Below are positions 24,426 to 32,428 of a stretch of DNA of 64,000 bases, in pieces. The stretch is taken from the NCBI RefSeq assembly GCF_001905795.1, contig NZ_LIXJ01000006.1:124001-188000 (forward strand), in the 5' to 3' direction. Position numbers and translations under genes: made by a program. Position 1 is the stretch's first letter. Each line of letters starts with the position of its first letter. This stretch comes from Streptomyces sp. CB01580 (GTDB taxonomy: Bacteria; Actinomycetota; Actinomycetes; Streptomycetales; Streptomycetaceae). The notes beneath the pieces were generated by a model that had not been told where the DNA came from, made no database searches, and was given only the letters and a program-made list of their open reading frames with translations.

Positions 24426-24788
24426 CCAGTCTGCTCCTGGCCGTCGTCCGCCTTGCGGCCCGGAGCGTCACCACCGGATCACCGACATCCCGCGCTGACC
24501 TGTTCCGAATGGGTCGCCGTGTCGGCGCCTTTCCACGACAGGGCCGATGTCGACTGCCGTCGCCGCCGACGTCGGCATCAGCCGAACAGACGGCGCACCC
24601 GTAGAGCGACGACGAGCCGCCACCCGGGCTCAGGCACCAACAGCCATGCGCTCAGGGCAAGTCCTCCGCTCCCGCGAGCGTGGCCGCTTCCACGCGCGGC
24701 TGTGCCTGCACCGCCCGCCCCCGGTGCCAGGGCGGCCTGGCACCGCACGCGGTCGGCTGAGCCCTCTTCCCGGCTCGGGAGAGGCTGG

Positions 24789-25016
24789 TCATCGTTCCTC
24801 CCGGCTCGGGAACCCGGGTGGGGCATCGCGCAGCGGGCGGGTCTCGATCACGCATCCGGGACCGGGACAGATCTCCGTCTCGTGGCCGTCGTCGTAGCGC
24901 ACCCGGTAGGGCGGTTCCCCGTTCCGGCCGAGTACTTCTACGACGATGGCATGGTGCTCGGGTGTTCCCACGGTCCTGCCGGTGAACCGCAGCACGCCAC
25001 CTACATGCGCCTGCAT
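24789..25016 (-). CDS. DUF1918 small protein
   Basis: This 75-residue protein is a single DUF1918 domain: a short beta barrel with GRTVGTPEHHAIVVEVLG, PPYRVRYDDGHE and a terminal PGPGCVIE segment. Such proteins are widespread in actinobacterial stress islands, and the fold resembles SH3-like barrels. The molecular role is not known. The ATG at 25016 follows CAGGAG at some distance, and AAGG lies immediately ahead. It is 200 bp downstream of the fusion gene at 25217, reading the same way, and may be co-transcribed with it. Confidence 0.8.
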   Translation of the reverse strand: MQAHVGGVLRFTGRTVGTPEHHAIVVEVLGRNGEPPYRVRYDDGHETEICPGPGCVIETRPLRDAPPGFPSREER

Positions 25017-25216
25017 CCTTGTTCACACTCCTGGCATCATTCCCAACCTGCTTCTGACGCTGCTCGGCATCCCGACGGGTGCCATGCGCAGCTCCACCAT
25101 GACTCACTTCCTGCCGGCCTGCACCGGTGGGGCCCGGCCTCCCGCTGGATCGTGGCCACTCATCCACCGGAAACGTCCGTCGGCATGCGCCTGAGCGAAC
25201 TGCAGCCTTCGGTCAC

Positions 25217-26134
25217 TCACTGGTCGGCCGGCCCGATGCGGCGGCCGGTGAGGCGCGTGGGCTGGATGCGTACCCACATCCCACGCTCGCCCCCGGCCCA
25301 CGGCTCGGCATGGGCTCGATCCGCCAGCCGCCGCACGGCGCCGGGCTCCGAAACGACGCGGGCCGGGCCGACGACGAGCACGCTCCAGCCCTGGCTCATG
25401 GCCTCGTCGACGTGGTCGACTTCGAAGGCGACGTCCGTTCCCACGGCCGCGGCGGGGGCCGAACCAGGAGCGGTACGGAAGACGACAGCGTCGTCGACGA
25501 CCTCGTAATTCACCGGGATGATCGCCGGGCCGTCCGGGGTGGACACCGCGACGCGCCCCACGCCGTGCGTGGAGAGGCGGACGCGGCATTCGCCGGGGTT
25601 GAGAGCCTGCAGTCGGGGGTGGATGAGCGCCTGCCCCTGGCCGGGCGGTGCCTCGATGCCGACTCCGCGCAGCGACGCGACAGTCGTGCCCAGGGTGTCG
25701 GCCAGCCTGATAAGCGTCGCCAGGCTCGGATCGGCCGGCCGTTCTTCGAGGTAGGCGAGGTATTCGCGCGCCATGCCGGCCCGGTCGGCGATCTCCTCGC
25801 GGGACAGTCCTTGCCGTGTGCGTTCGGCGGCCACGCGTCGGCCGATGTCACCAGGACCCGCAGTGCCGTCGGGCGGGGTCGTGGCAGACATGGCACCGGA
25901 CTCTTCCCTGCCAGGCAGGGAAGACGCCTGGCATCCGCCGGGCTCACGCGCGAGGTGACGCACGTGCGCATCGGGCCCGGGGAACACGAGCGTCACCTCA
26001 CCCGTTTCCGCCCAGCGCACGTCGTAGGGAGGCGTTCCGTCCTCGTGGTGGAGTCCGACGATCTCGCCGTCGCGCCTGACAGCGCCGGTCGCCGGGCTTT
26101 CGATCACGAGTTGGTCGCCGAGGTGAGCTCGCAT
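25217..26134 (-). CDS. DUF1918-XRE-pyridoxamine oxidase-like fusion protein (copy 1)
   Basis: The 305-residue protein has three parts. A DUF1918 domain (1-60) has PPYDVRW and VFPGPDAHV. An XRE helix-turn-helix (about 95-150) has GLSREEIADRAGMAREYLAYLEE. A split-barrel PNPOx-like domain (about 165-290) has HGVGRVAV, PVNYEVVDDAVVFRTAPGS, VAFEVDHVDEAMSQGWSVLVVG, as in the nitroreductase/heme-binding-like family. It is probably a DNA-binding, flavin- or heme-linked stress sensor (inference). The start ATG 26134 is shared in form with the paralogue at 30112, and the upstream palindrome is conserved. An internal 11-bp palindrome in the linker (25902-25924) is unexplained. Confidence 0.87.
   Translation of the reverse strand: MRAHLGDQLVIESPATGAVRRDGEIVGLHHEDGTPPYDVRWAETGEVTLVFPGPDAHVRHLAREPGGCQASSLPGREESGAMSATTPPDGTAGPGDIGRRVAAERTRQGLSREEIADRAGMAREYLAYLEERPADPSLATLIRLADTLGTTVASLRGVGIEAPPGQGQALIHPRLQALNPGECRVRLSTHGVGRVAVSTPDGPAIIPVNYEVVDDAVVFRTAPGSAPAAAVGTDVAFEVDHVDEAMSQGWSVLVVGPARVVSEPGAVRRLADRAHAEPWAGGERGMWVRIQPTRLTGRRIGPADQ
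25902..25924. promoter_or_regulatory. Palindrome inside the fusion gene linker
   Basis: TCTTCCCTGCC (25902-25912) and GGCAGGGAAGA (25914-25924) form a perfect 11-bp inverted repeat around one base. It lies in the coding linker between the DUF1918 and XRE domains, just ahead of an internal ATG. It is not conserved in the paralogue, so it may be an XRE operator, a hairpin, or codon chance. Confidence 0.35.
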
Positions 26135-26174
26135 GGTCACCACCGCCTCCTCCCGATGCCGCTGTAGCCAACGT

Positions 26175-26186
26175 GCCACGCGTGGC
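26175..26186. promoter_or_regulatory. Shared palindrome (site 2) upstream of fusion copy 1
   Basis: A perfect GCCACGCGTGGC lies 41-52 bases before the ATG at 26134. Flanks ACGT on the left and GTGCCGNCGCAT on the right are shared with site 3 at 30153. It is a likely operator, possibly for the XRE protein itself. The rest of 26135-26451 holds only promoter and leader DNA. Confidence 0.65.
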
Positions 26187-26451
26187 GTGCCGCCGCATCG
26201 GATGTCGCCCGGGATCTGCGGCCATACGGACGTGTAGGCGCGGATGCTCGCGCACCGAGCGCCCCTCACAATCGCCCACCTCGGTCGACACAGGCACCAT
26301 CCCGTCCCGGGACCTCCGCCCGGACCGGTGCACCAGACCGCCATCCCGCACGCACGCCGCCCTGTCGCCGTCGTCCCGCACGGCCGAACCCGGTTACTCA
26401 CGGTAGCCCGCTTCGTGCTCCGCCTCAGAAGGAGACTCGGCACGAGTGCGC

Positions 26452-26913
26452 CTACGTGATGCCAGGGCCGGCCCCTTGTCCTGGTGGGCCGGGAAGCTCT
26501 TCCAAGACGCTCCAGGCTATGGGGCCGGCGAGCAGGTCGGCCATCCGGCGGAAGACGTCCATGAGCATGTCGTCAACGGTCAGGACCCCGATCACCTGCT
26601 GTTCGTCAAGGACAGGAAGGCGGCGCACACCGCACCGGCGGAAGGTCCGGTACGCCTCCTGCGCCCCGTCGTTGACATCCACCGTGATCACCGGGCTCGA
26701 CATCGCACCACTCACAGGAGACTCAGGGTTCAGACCGCCGACCAGGACGTGCAGAGCGAGGTCGCGGTCGGTGACGATCCCGGCCGGGAACCCGTTTTCC
26801 GTCATCACCACGGCACCGACGCCGTACTTGTCCATCAACCGGCCCACATCCCGCACAGGCGTCGCAGGGGCGGCGGTCACCGCTGGCGAGCTCATCAGTT
26901 CGGAGACCTTCAT
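26452..26913 (-). CDS. CBS-pair protein (no BON domain)
   Basis: The 153-residue protein is a compact tandem CBS unit: VSELMSSPAVTA ... GIVTDRDLALHVL (residues 2-60) and VSGAMSSPVITV ... GVLTVDDMLMDVF (66-125). A Pro/Gly-rich tail of 20 residues follows. GIVTDRDL is the usual adenosyl-binding end of a Bateman module. The ATG at 26913 has GAGGAG upstream. It lies between the fusion gene and ftsH, all leftward, but with its own leader. It probably acts as an energy or redox sensor; no partner domain is present. Confidence 0.9.
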   Translation of the reverse strand: MKVSELMSSPAVTAAPATPVRDVGRLMDKYGVGAVVMTENGFPAGIVTDRDLALHVLVGGLNPESPVSGAMSSPVITVDVNDGAQEAYRTFRRCGVRRLPVLDEQQVIGVLTVDDMLMDVFRRMADLLAGPIAWSVLEELPGPPGQGAGPGIT

Positions 26914-27056
26914 CGCCGTACTCCTCTCTTCTCACCTCGGCCAATCTCACCTCGTCCAACCGCCTCGGCGCCGCCTTGCCTGTTCCTGCCGCAGGCTCGA
27001 TGCGCCCGTCTTGTCCGCCGAGCCGAGCGGGCAGGGCGCCGTCCGCCTTGGCCATG

Positions 27057-28970
27057 TCACTGGCGCAGGACGTCGAGGACGACGGAGCCGTCGACGGTCT
27101 CGTGGGTGACCAGTTCTCCGGCCAGGCGTTCGAGGGCGGGCTGGTGGCCGCGCAGCAGCGTGATCGCGCGCTCCTCGGCCTGGCGCAGCAGCCGGGCGAC
27201 CTCCTCGTCGACGATGCGTTGGGTCTGCTCCGAGTACGCCGGAGTGCCGGGCTCCTCGGTGGTCTCGCCAAGGAAGTGCGGGTGGGACGAGGCGTAGCCG
27301 ATCGGGCCGAGTTGGGGGGAGAGACCGAACTCGCGGACCATGCGGGTGGCGATCTGGGTGGCTCCGGCCAGGTCGTTGGCGGCTCCCGTCGATCCTTCGC
27401 CGAAGACGACGAGTTCGGCCGCGCGTCCGCCCAGGCGCACTGCCAGAAGGTCGTTCAGGTAGCTCTCGCTGTACAAGCGACGTTCTGCTTCGGGGAGTTG
27501 TTCGGTGACGCCGAGGGTGACGCCGGCGGGGAGAATGGTGACCTTCGCCACCGGGTCGGCGTGTTCGCACAACGCCGCGACCAGGGCGTGGCCCGATTCG
27601 TGGACGGCCACCGAGCGACGTTCCTCGGGCAGCAGCGCGTTGGAGGACTCCCGGCGTCCGAGCAGGACGCGATCGCGGGCGGCGTCCAGGTCGTGCGGCT
27701 CGATCCGGGTTCGGTCGTCCCGTACGGCGTTGATGGCGCCCTCGTTGACCAGGTTGGCGAGATCCGCCCCGGAGAATCCGGGTGTGGCACGGGCGACGAC
27801 GTCCAGGTCGATGCCCGGAGCCAGGTTCTTGTCGCGGGTGTGTACGGAGAGAATCGCGGCCCGTTCGGCCTGGTTGGGCAGCGGTACGGAGACCTGCCGG
27901 TCGAACCGTCCGGGGCGCAGCAGGGCCGGATCGAGGGCGTCGGGCCGGTTGGTGGCGGCGAGGACGACGATGCCGCTGGACTGGTCGAAGCCGTCCATCT
28001 CGGACAGCAGCTGGTTGAGAGTCTGCTCGCGCTCGTCGTTGCCGCCCAGCCGTGTCCCACCGCCGCGACGCGATCCGAGCGCGTCGATCTCGTCGATGAA
28101 GATGATCGACGGAGCACGTTTGCGGGCATCGCCGAACAGGTCGCGTACTCGGGATGCGCCGACGCCGACGAACATCTCCACGAACGCGGAGCCCGTCACC
28201 GACAGGAACGGTACGTCGGCCTCGCCGGCGACGGCCCGGGCGAAGAGCGTCTTGCCAGTACCGGGCGGCCCCACCATGATCACGCCACGGGGTCCCTTGG
28301 CGCCTGCGGCGGTGTACCGGGCGGGATTGCGCAGGAAGTCGACGACCTCGCTGATCTCCTGCTTGACCCCGTCGTAGCCGGCGATGTCGTTGAAGCCGGT
28401 GGTCGGCCGTTCCGCCTCGATGATCTTCGCGCGAGAGCGTCCGATGGCGCTCAGCCCGCCGGTCATCGACCCTGCGGCCCGGCGTCCCATCCACACGAAG
28501 AGGCCGATCAGCAGGAGGAACGGCAGGAAGGCGAAGAGCACGGACGACCACGCCGAGGCGCCGCTGCTGCTCTGGCTGGCCTTGATGTGCACGTGGTGCG
28601 AGGTCAGCTGTTGCTGGAGCTGGGCGCCGGTGCCCAGCGCGGTGGGGATCTGCGTGGTGAATTTCGTCCCGTTTTTCAGGGTGCCGCTGATCGCGCCTCT
28701 GTCGTTGACGTCGACCGTCTGCACCTGGCTGGTGCCGACCTTGCCGACGAAGTCGCTGTAGGACAGTGAGGCCGGGTGTGGTCCGGAGCGGGCGCGAGCG
28801 AGCAACAGGACGATGATGAGCGTCATCAGGATCCACCAGAAGAGCCACCGTCCGCCGACCGGCTGCGATGGCCGGGACGGGGGCGTGGGCGGCTCGCGCG
28901 GCGGCCCGGGTTTGGCGGGCGGCGTCAGGTGCCTGTGCGGCATCCGCACTCGTGTGATCACCGATCCCAC
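27057..28970 (-). CDS. ftsH: FtsH membrane-bound AAA metalloprotease
   Basis: The 637-residue protein has two membrane helices (about 42-60 and 165-186) flanking a small extracytoplasmic domain. An AAA module follows with Walker A GPPGTGKT, Walker B IIFIDEIDA, the pore loop FVEMFVGVGA, an SRH with ATNRPDALDPALLRPGRFDR, and a zinc protease site HESGH (about residue 457) with the third ligand in ANDLAGA. It degrades misfolded and regulatory membrane proteins. Streptomyces have a housekeeping ftsH elsewhere; this looks like the extra island copy. The GTG 28970 with GGAAGG is chosen; an ATG at 28943 has no binding site. Confidence 0.93.
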   Translation of the reverse strand: MGSVITRVRMPHRHLTPPAKPGPPREPPTPPSRPSQPVGGRWLFWWILMTLIIVLLLARARSGPHPASLSYSDFVGKVGTSQVQTVDVNDRGAISGTLKNGTKFTTQIPTALGTGAQLQQQLTSHHVHIKASQSSSGASAWSSVLFAFLPFLLLIGLFVWMGRRAAGSMTGGLSAIGRSRAKIIEAERPTTGFNDIAGYDGVKQEISEVVDFLRNPARYTAAGAKGPRGVIMVGPPGTGKTLFARAVAGEADVPFLSVTGSAFVEMFVGVGASRVRDLFGDARKRAPSIIFIDEIDALGSRRGGGTRLGGNDEREQTLNQLLSEMDGFDQSSGIVVLAATNRPDALDPALLRPGRFDRQVSVPLPNQAERAAILSVHTRDKNLAPGIDLDVVARATPGFSGADLANLVNEGAINAVRDDRTRIEPHDLDAARDRVLLGRRESSNALLPEERRSVAVHESGHALVAALCEHADPVAKVTILPAGVTLGVTEQLPEAERRLYSESYLNDLLAVRLGGRAAELVVFGEGSTGAANDLAGATQIATRMVREFGLSPQLGPIGYASSHPHFLGETTEEPGTPAYSEQTQRIVDEEVARLLRQAEERAITLLRGHQPALERLAGELVTHETVDGSVVLDVLRQ

Positions 28971-29034
28971 GCCCTTCCGTCGACATGAACCCCGGCTACC
29001 AGCCTCAACCCGGTCGTTCCTGGACGGCAGGGGT

Positions 29035-29059
29035 CGAACGGCCCTGAGCGGGCCGTTCG
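29035..29059 (-). terminator. Terminator of fusion copy 2
   Basis: CGAACGGCCC (29035-29044) and GGGCCGTTCG (29050-29059) form a perfect 10-bp stem around TGAGC, about 120 bases past the stop of the leftward gene at 29180 and just upstream of ftsH. Confidence 0.6.
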
Positions 29060-29179
29060 GTCAGTGCCCGCCCGGGCCCGTAGCCGCCGGCCGGCGCCCC
29101 GGAAGCCGACCGACAGGTGTGCGCATCATCTCGCCGCTATCGCCTGCTCGCCGAGGAACCCATCCCAGTCCGTGGCCAC

Positions 29180-30112
29180 TCACTGATCACGTGGACTGAT
29201 GCGGCGCCCGGTCAGGCGCGTGGGCTGGATCGATACCCACATCTCACGTTCGCCCCCCGCCCACGGCTCGGAGTGGGCTCGATCGGCCAGCATCCGCGCC
29301 TCTTCAGGCTCCGTAACCCCCCGCGCGGGGCCGACGACGAGCACGCTCCAGCCCTGGCTCATCGTCTCGTCGACATGGTCGACCTCGAAGGCGACTTCCG
29401 TTCCCACGGCCGCCGCAGGGGCCGAGCCCGGGGCAGTCCGGAAGGCGATCGCGTCGTCGATGACCTCGTAGTTCACCGGAATCACTGCCGGGCCGTGCCG
29501 CGTCGATACGGCAACGCGGCCCACGCCATGCGTCGAAAGCCGGGCACGGCATTCGTCGGGGCCGAGGTCCCGCAGCTGGGGGTGCAGGAGCGCCTGGCCT
29601 TGGCCAGGGGGCAGATCGCTGCCGCCCCCGCGCAGGGCTGCGACGCTGGTGCCCAGTGCGTCAGCCAGTCTGATGAGACTCGCCGGGCTCGGCTCGGCCG
29701 GCTGTTCCTCGAGGTAGGCCAGGTAGTCGGGCGCCATGCGGGCGCGGCGGGCTGTTTCTGCCCGGGACATTCCCTGTCGCTTGCGCTCAGCTGCCATCCG
29801 CCGGCCGATGTCGCCGGGATTCTGTGCCCCGCCCGCCCCCATCCTGTTGGACATGGCGCCCGCCTGCTTCTTCGCTGCCCCATCCATGCGTGCCCGGGAG
29901 AGCTTTTCAGGTCCCCCGGGCCCGTGCTCGACGTGACGGACATGTGCGTCGGGTCCGGGAAACACGAGCGTCACCTCGTTCGTATCCGACCAGCGCACGT
30001 CGTAGGGAGGGGTTCCATCCTCGTGGTGGAGTCCGACAATCTCGCCGTCGCGCCTCGTAGCGCCGGTGGCAGGGCTTTCGACAACGAGTTGATCGCCGAG
30101 TTGAGCTCGCAT
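29180..30112 (-). CDS. DUF1918-XRE-pyridoxamine oxidase-like fusion protein (copy 2)
   Basis: This 310-residue paralogue of the gene at 25217 keeps all three domains and most residues: MRAQLGDQLVVESPATGA, the XRE helices GMSRAETARRARMAPDYLAYLEE, and the C-terminal THGVGRVAVSTRHGPAVIPVNYE barrel. The interdomain linker is the most divergent part. Leader and palindrome are also conserved, so the duplication included the promoter. Both copies flank CBS and ftsH and read the same way. Differences in the linker and HTH suggest they may bind different sites or heterodimerise (inference). Confidence 0.87.
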   Translation of the reverse strand: MRAQLGDQLVVESPATGATRRDGEIVGLHHEDGTPPYDVRWSDTNEVTLVFPGPDAHVRHVEHGPGGPEKLSRARMDGAAKKQAGAMSNRMGAGGAQNPGDIGRRMAAERKRQGMSRAETARRARMAPDYLAYLEEQPAEPSPASLIRLADALGTSVAALRGGGSDLPPGQGQALLHPQLRDLGPDECRARLSTHGVGRVAVSTRHGPAVIPVNYEVIDDAIAFRTAPGSAPAAAVGTEVAFEVDHVDETMSQGWSVLVVGPARGVTEPEEARMLADRAHSEPWAGGEREMWVSIQPTRLTGRRISPRDQ

Positions 30113-30152
30113 GATCGCCGCCGTTTCCTCAGATTGTTGCTGTCCCCAACGT

Positions 30153-30164
30153 GCCACGCGTGGC
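30153..30164. promoter_or_regulatory. Shared palindrome (site 3) upstream of fusion copy 2
   Basis: A perfect GCCACGCGTGGC lies 41-52 bases before the ATG at 30112, the same distance as site 2, with the same flanks. Identical spacing in both copies argues for a functional operator. Confidence 0.65.
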
Positions 30165-30329
30165 GTGCCGACGCATGGGATGACCAGGCTGATCCGGAGA
30201 GCTGAACGAGCTGGTGCCGGGCCGACCGGCCTGGAGCGGGTCCCGGGCGGCTCATCCGTGGGTGGCTGACTCCCGACACGCTTGAAACAAGGCACCACTG
30301 GCTGTCACCAATCGGAACGGAGGGGCGAC

Positions 30330-30640
30330 ATGCACCACCGTACGGTCGCAGAGCTCATGACCCGGAATGTCGTCCGGGCACAGCGCGACATGCCGTTCAA
30401 GGAGATCGTCGAGCTGCTCGCGGAGAACGACGTCACCGCCGCACCTGTGGCCGACGAACTGGAACGCCCCATGGTGTGGTGTCCGAGGCCGATCTGCTGC
30501 GCAAGTGCTCCGACCGGGCGGACCCGTCCGGCCTGACGCCGATCCCGCACGTCGAGGCGTGGGAGAGCGTGCCGAGGCCGCAGGGGCCAGGGCCGAGGAG
30601 TTGATGTCGGTGACCTGCTGGCGCCGTGTGCGACTACCCC
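30330..30640 (+). pseudogene. CBS-domain gene remnant with frameshifts
   Basis: An ATG at 30330 with GGAGGGG upstream opens a frame like the other CBS-BON genes (VAELMTRNVVRAQRDMPFKEIVELLAENDVTAAPV). After LERP the frame slips, and GVVSEADLLRK continues in a second frame to a stop near 30604. A third frame carries RAEELMSVT, the start of the second CBS motif, before similarity ends. At least two frameshifts and loss of the second CBS and BON parts make this a pseudogene. Confidence 0.75.
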
Positions 30641-31116
30641 TTGTTGACCACGCTCAGCGGTTGCGCGGACTGCATCGCATCGCGGGCGTCAACCGCGTAG
30701 GTGTCGGCCCCAGAGGCTGGCGGGGAACCTCAAGGCGCCTCACCCGCGTCTCCATCCGCGGCATGCCGCGGAAACAGGACCAGTGGAGTTCCACCCGTGG
30801 ACGGCAACGTTGCCTGCCGGGCCGGTACGGGTGGCTCCGGACACACGGGGCGGAAGGAGTCAACCGCTTCTCGCGGTTCCCGATCGTGCGGTGCGCGGCC
30901 GCTAGCCGCTTCTCCGCATCCTCGAATCCGGCTCCCTCCGCAATTCTCATTGGAACACGACTCCCCCGTTCCGGCAGGGCCGAACGGGGACCCTGCCCGC
31001 GGTCGGAGCGGAACGAAACCGCGTATGAGCCGGACGTCGGCGCGAGCCCCGCCATGGTGCGCGACCTCGCCGCACGCTCCACGGTGCCAGCTGCCGTCGC
31101 GGACCGCGCTTCAGCT
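30641..31116. other. Gene-free stretch with a hairpin
   Basis: No supported gene. CCCCGTTC (30964-30971) and GAACGGGG (30982-30989) pair around a smaller GGC/GCC stem, giving a strong hairpin about 130 bases downstream of the leftward PEP-synthase remnant. It is a plausible old terminator for that gene. Confidence 0.4.
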
Positions 31117-31881
31117 TCAGGACGTACGGCGGCCTGCGGGGCCGGCGCCGGTGGTGGCGTCGTTCCTGCCGTGCGCATCCCGTTCGGCGGCCGCCACGTG
31201 GTGCTTGACCGCGGCGAAGCTGTCCGGCGCCACCGAGATGGAGTCGATGCCGCTGCGCACCAGGAAGCGGTCGACGCCCAGGGTGAGCTGGGTCAGGTCG
31301 TTGCTCCCGATCGAGAAGCCGTGGAGAGCGCGACCGCGAGGTGGTCGAAGCCCATGCGTTCCCGGTGGTCGATCGCCCGGCCGGTGAAGAGGGAGGCGTA
31401 GCAGCGATGACAGCAGCGAAGCAACTGATCCGGTCCCCGCACGTTCAGACAGGCCTCCTGCTGTCCGGCGAAACCCGCCTCGGGCAGGTCTTCGGCGGTG
31501 GCGCTGCTGCGCACCGCAACTTCGGGATTCTTGGCGACCCTGCTCGCGTGCGAGGCGCTCGTAGGCGGAGACGAGTTCGCGGGACAGCGCGGCGGGCAAG
31601 GGTTCGGCCATGAACATCGGCCCGATGGCCGCTCCCGCCTCGTGCAGAGCCGCTCCGCCCCGCAGGCGCGTGATCTGCTCCTCGATGTGTCCGCGCAGGC
31701 CGTGGCCGTGCAACAACTCCTGGTAGGCATCCGCGGTCGTCGCGAAACCTGGAGGCACCCGCACATCGACGCGTGCCAGGCGCGAGATCATCTCCCCCAG
31801 TGAGGCGTTCTTGCCGTCGGCGAGGGGAACGTCCCCGCGGCCGAGGACGCCGAACGGCATGACGCGTCGAGTGGTTGTCAT
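31117..31881 (-). pseudogene. PEP synthase / pyruvate phosphate dikinase remnant
   Basis: An ATG at 31881 with GGAGGGC upstream opens a PEP-synthase-like N-terminus: [30 protein letters not shown] frameshift follows, with [28 protein letters not shown] in another frame. The sequence then jumps to the far C-terminal PEP-binding signature [18 protein letters not shown] and ISVAPDSF. Full-length enzymes are near 780-870 residues; under 260 codons remain, so the phosphohistidine domain and most of the rest are deleted. PEP synthase/PPDK genes are standard members of this dormancy island, so loss here is notable. Confidence 0.85.
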
Positions 31882-32090
31882 GCTGCCCTCCGCCGTGTGC
31901 GCGGGTGTCACGGTCTTCAGTAGGGCAGCGGTCGACCAGAGGACGCCCGCTGGTCTGGCGGGAGAGGCCGGCGGGGCTCCTTCGGCCGTGCCCGGATCCG
32001 TATGCGACGCATCCCCTTCACCTCCTCGGTCTCCGGGGCCGAACGGGACTCCTGCTTCCACGATCGCTCCGGGTACGCGGACCCCGCAGT

Positions 32091-32126
32091 GCCGATCGGG
32101 CCCTGCACACGGGGCCGATCGGGCCC
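32091..32126. promoter_or_regulatory. Two 13-base direct repeats with CCGATCGG cores
   Basis: GCCGATCGGGCCC occurs at 32091-32103 and again at 32114-32126, 23 bases apart. The core CCGATCGG is self-complementary, and the GGGCC...GGGCCC shape recalls DosR/OsdR-type sites. They lie in the 547-bp gap (31882-32428) between the divergent PEP-synthase remnant and the phosphatase gene, which otherwise contains no supported gene. Confidence 0.4.
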
Positions 32127-32428
32127 CCGCCCGGTGACGGAGCGCTGCCGAAGCCGTCCGGGTCCCGGTTCACGAGGCAGGGCCAGGAGGCCATGAAACC
32201 GGTCGTCGTCGCGGGTACCGATCAGCAGACGCAGCCGACTGCCCAGTGACTGCGCCTGCCAGGCCGAGGGCGTATTCCTGCCGCGCGAGGTCTCGCCAGA
32301 GAGCCGGTGGGAGGCCTTCGCGCTCGGCTGCGCTGATCCGTGCGTCGGGGGCAGGGCCCGTAGCCCTGCGCTCCGCTCCCCGGCTGTACCGCGTGCCAGC
32401 CGCTGCCCGCCGATGGAGCATTGAAAGC

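Noticed and set aside
16892..32428. Classical DosR boxes (GGGACT-type palindromes)
   Set aside because: Scanning upstream of USP, Hsp20, CBS and FtsH genes found no repeated match. Only the CCGATCGG repeats at 32091-32126 came close.
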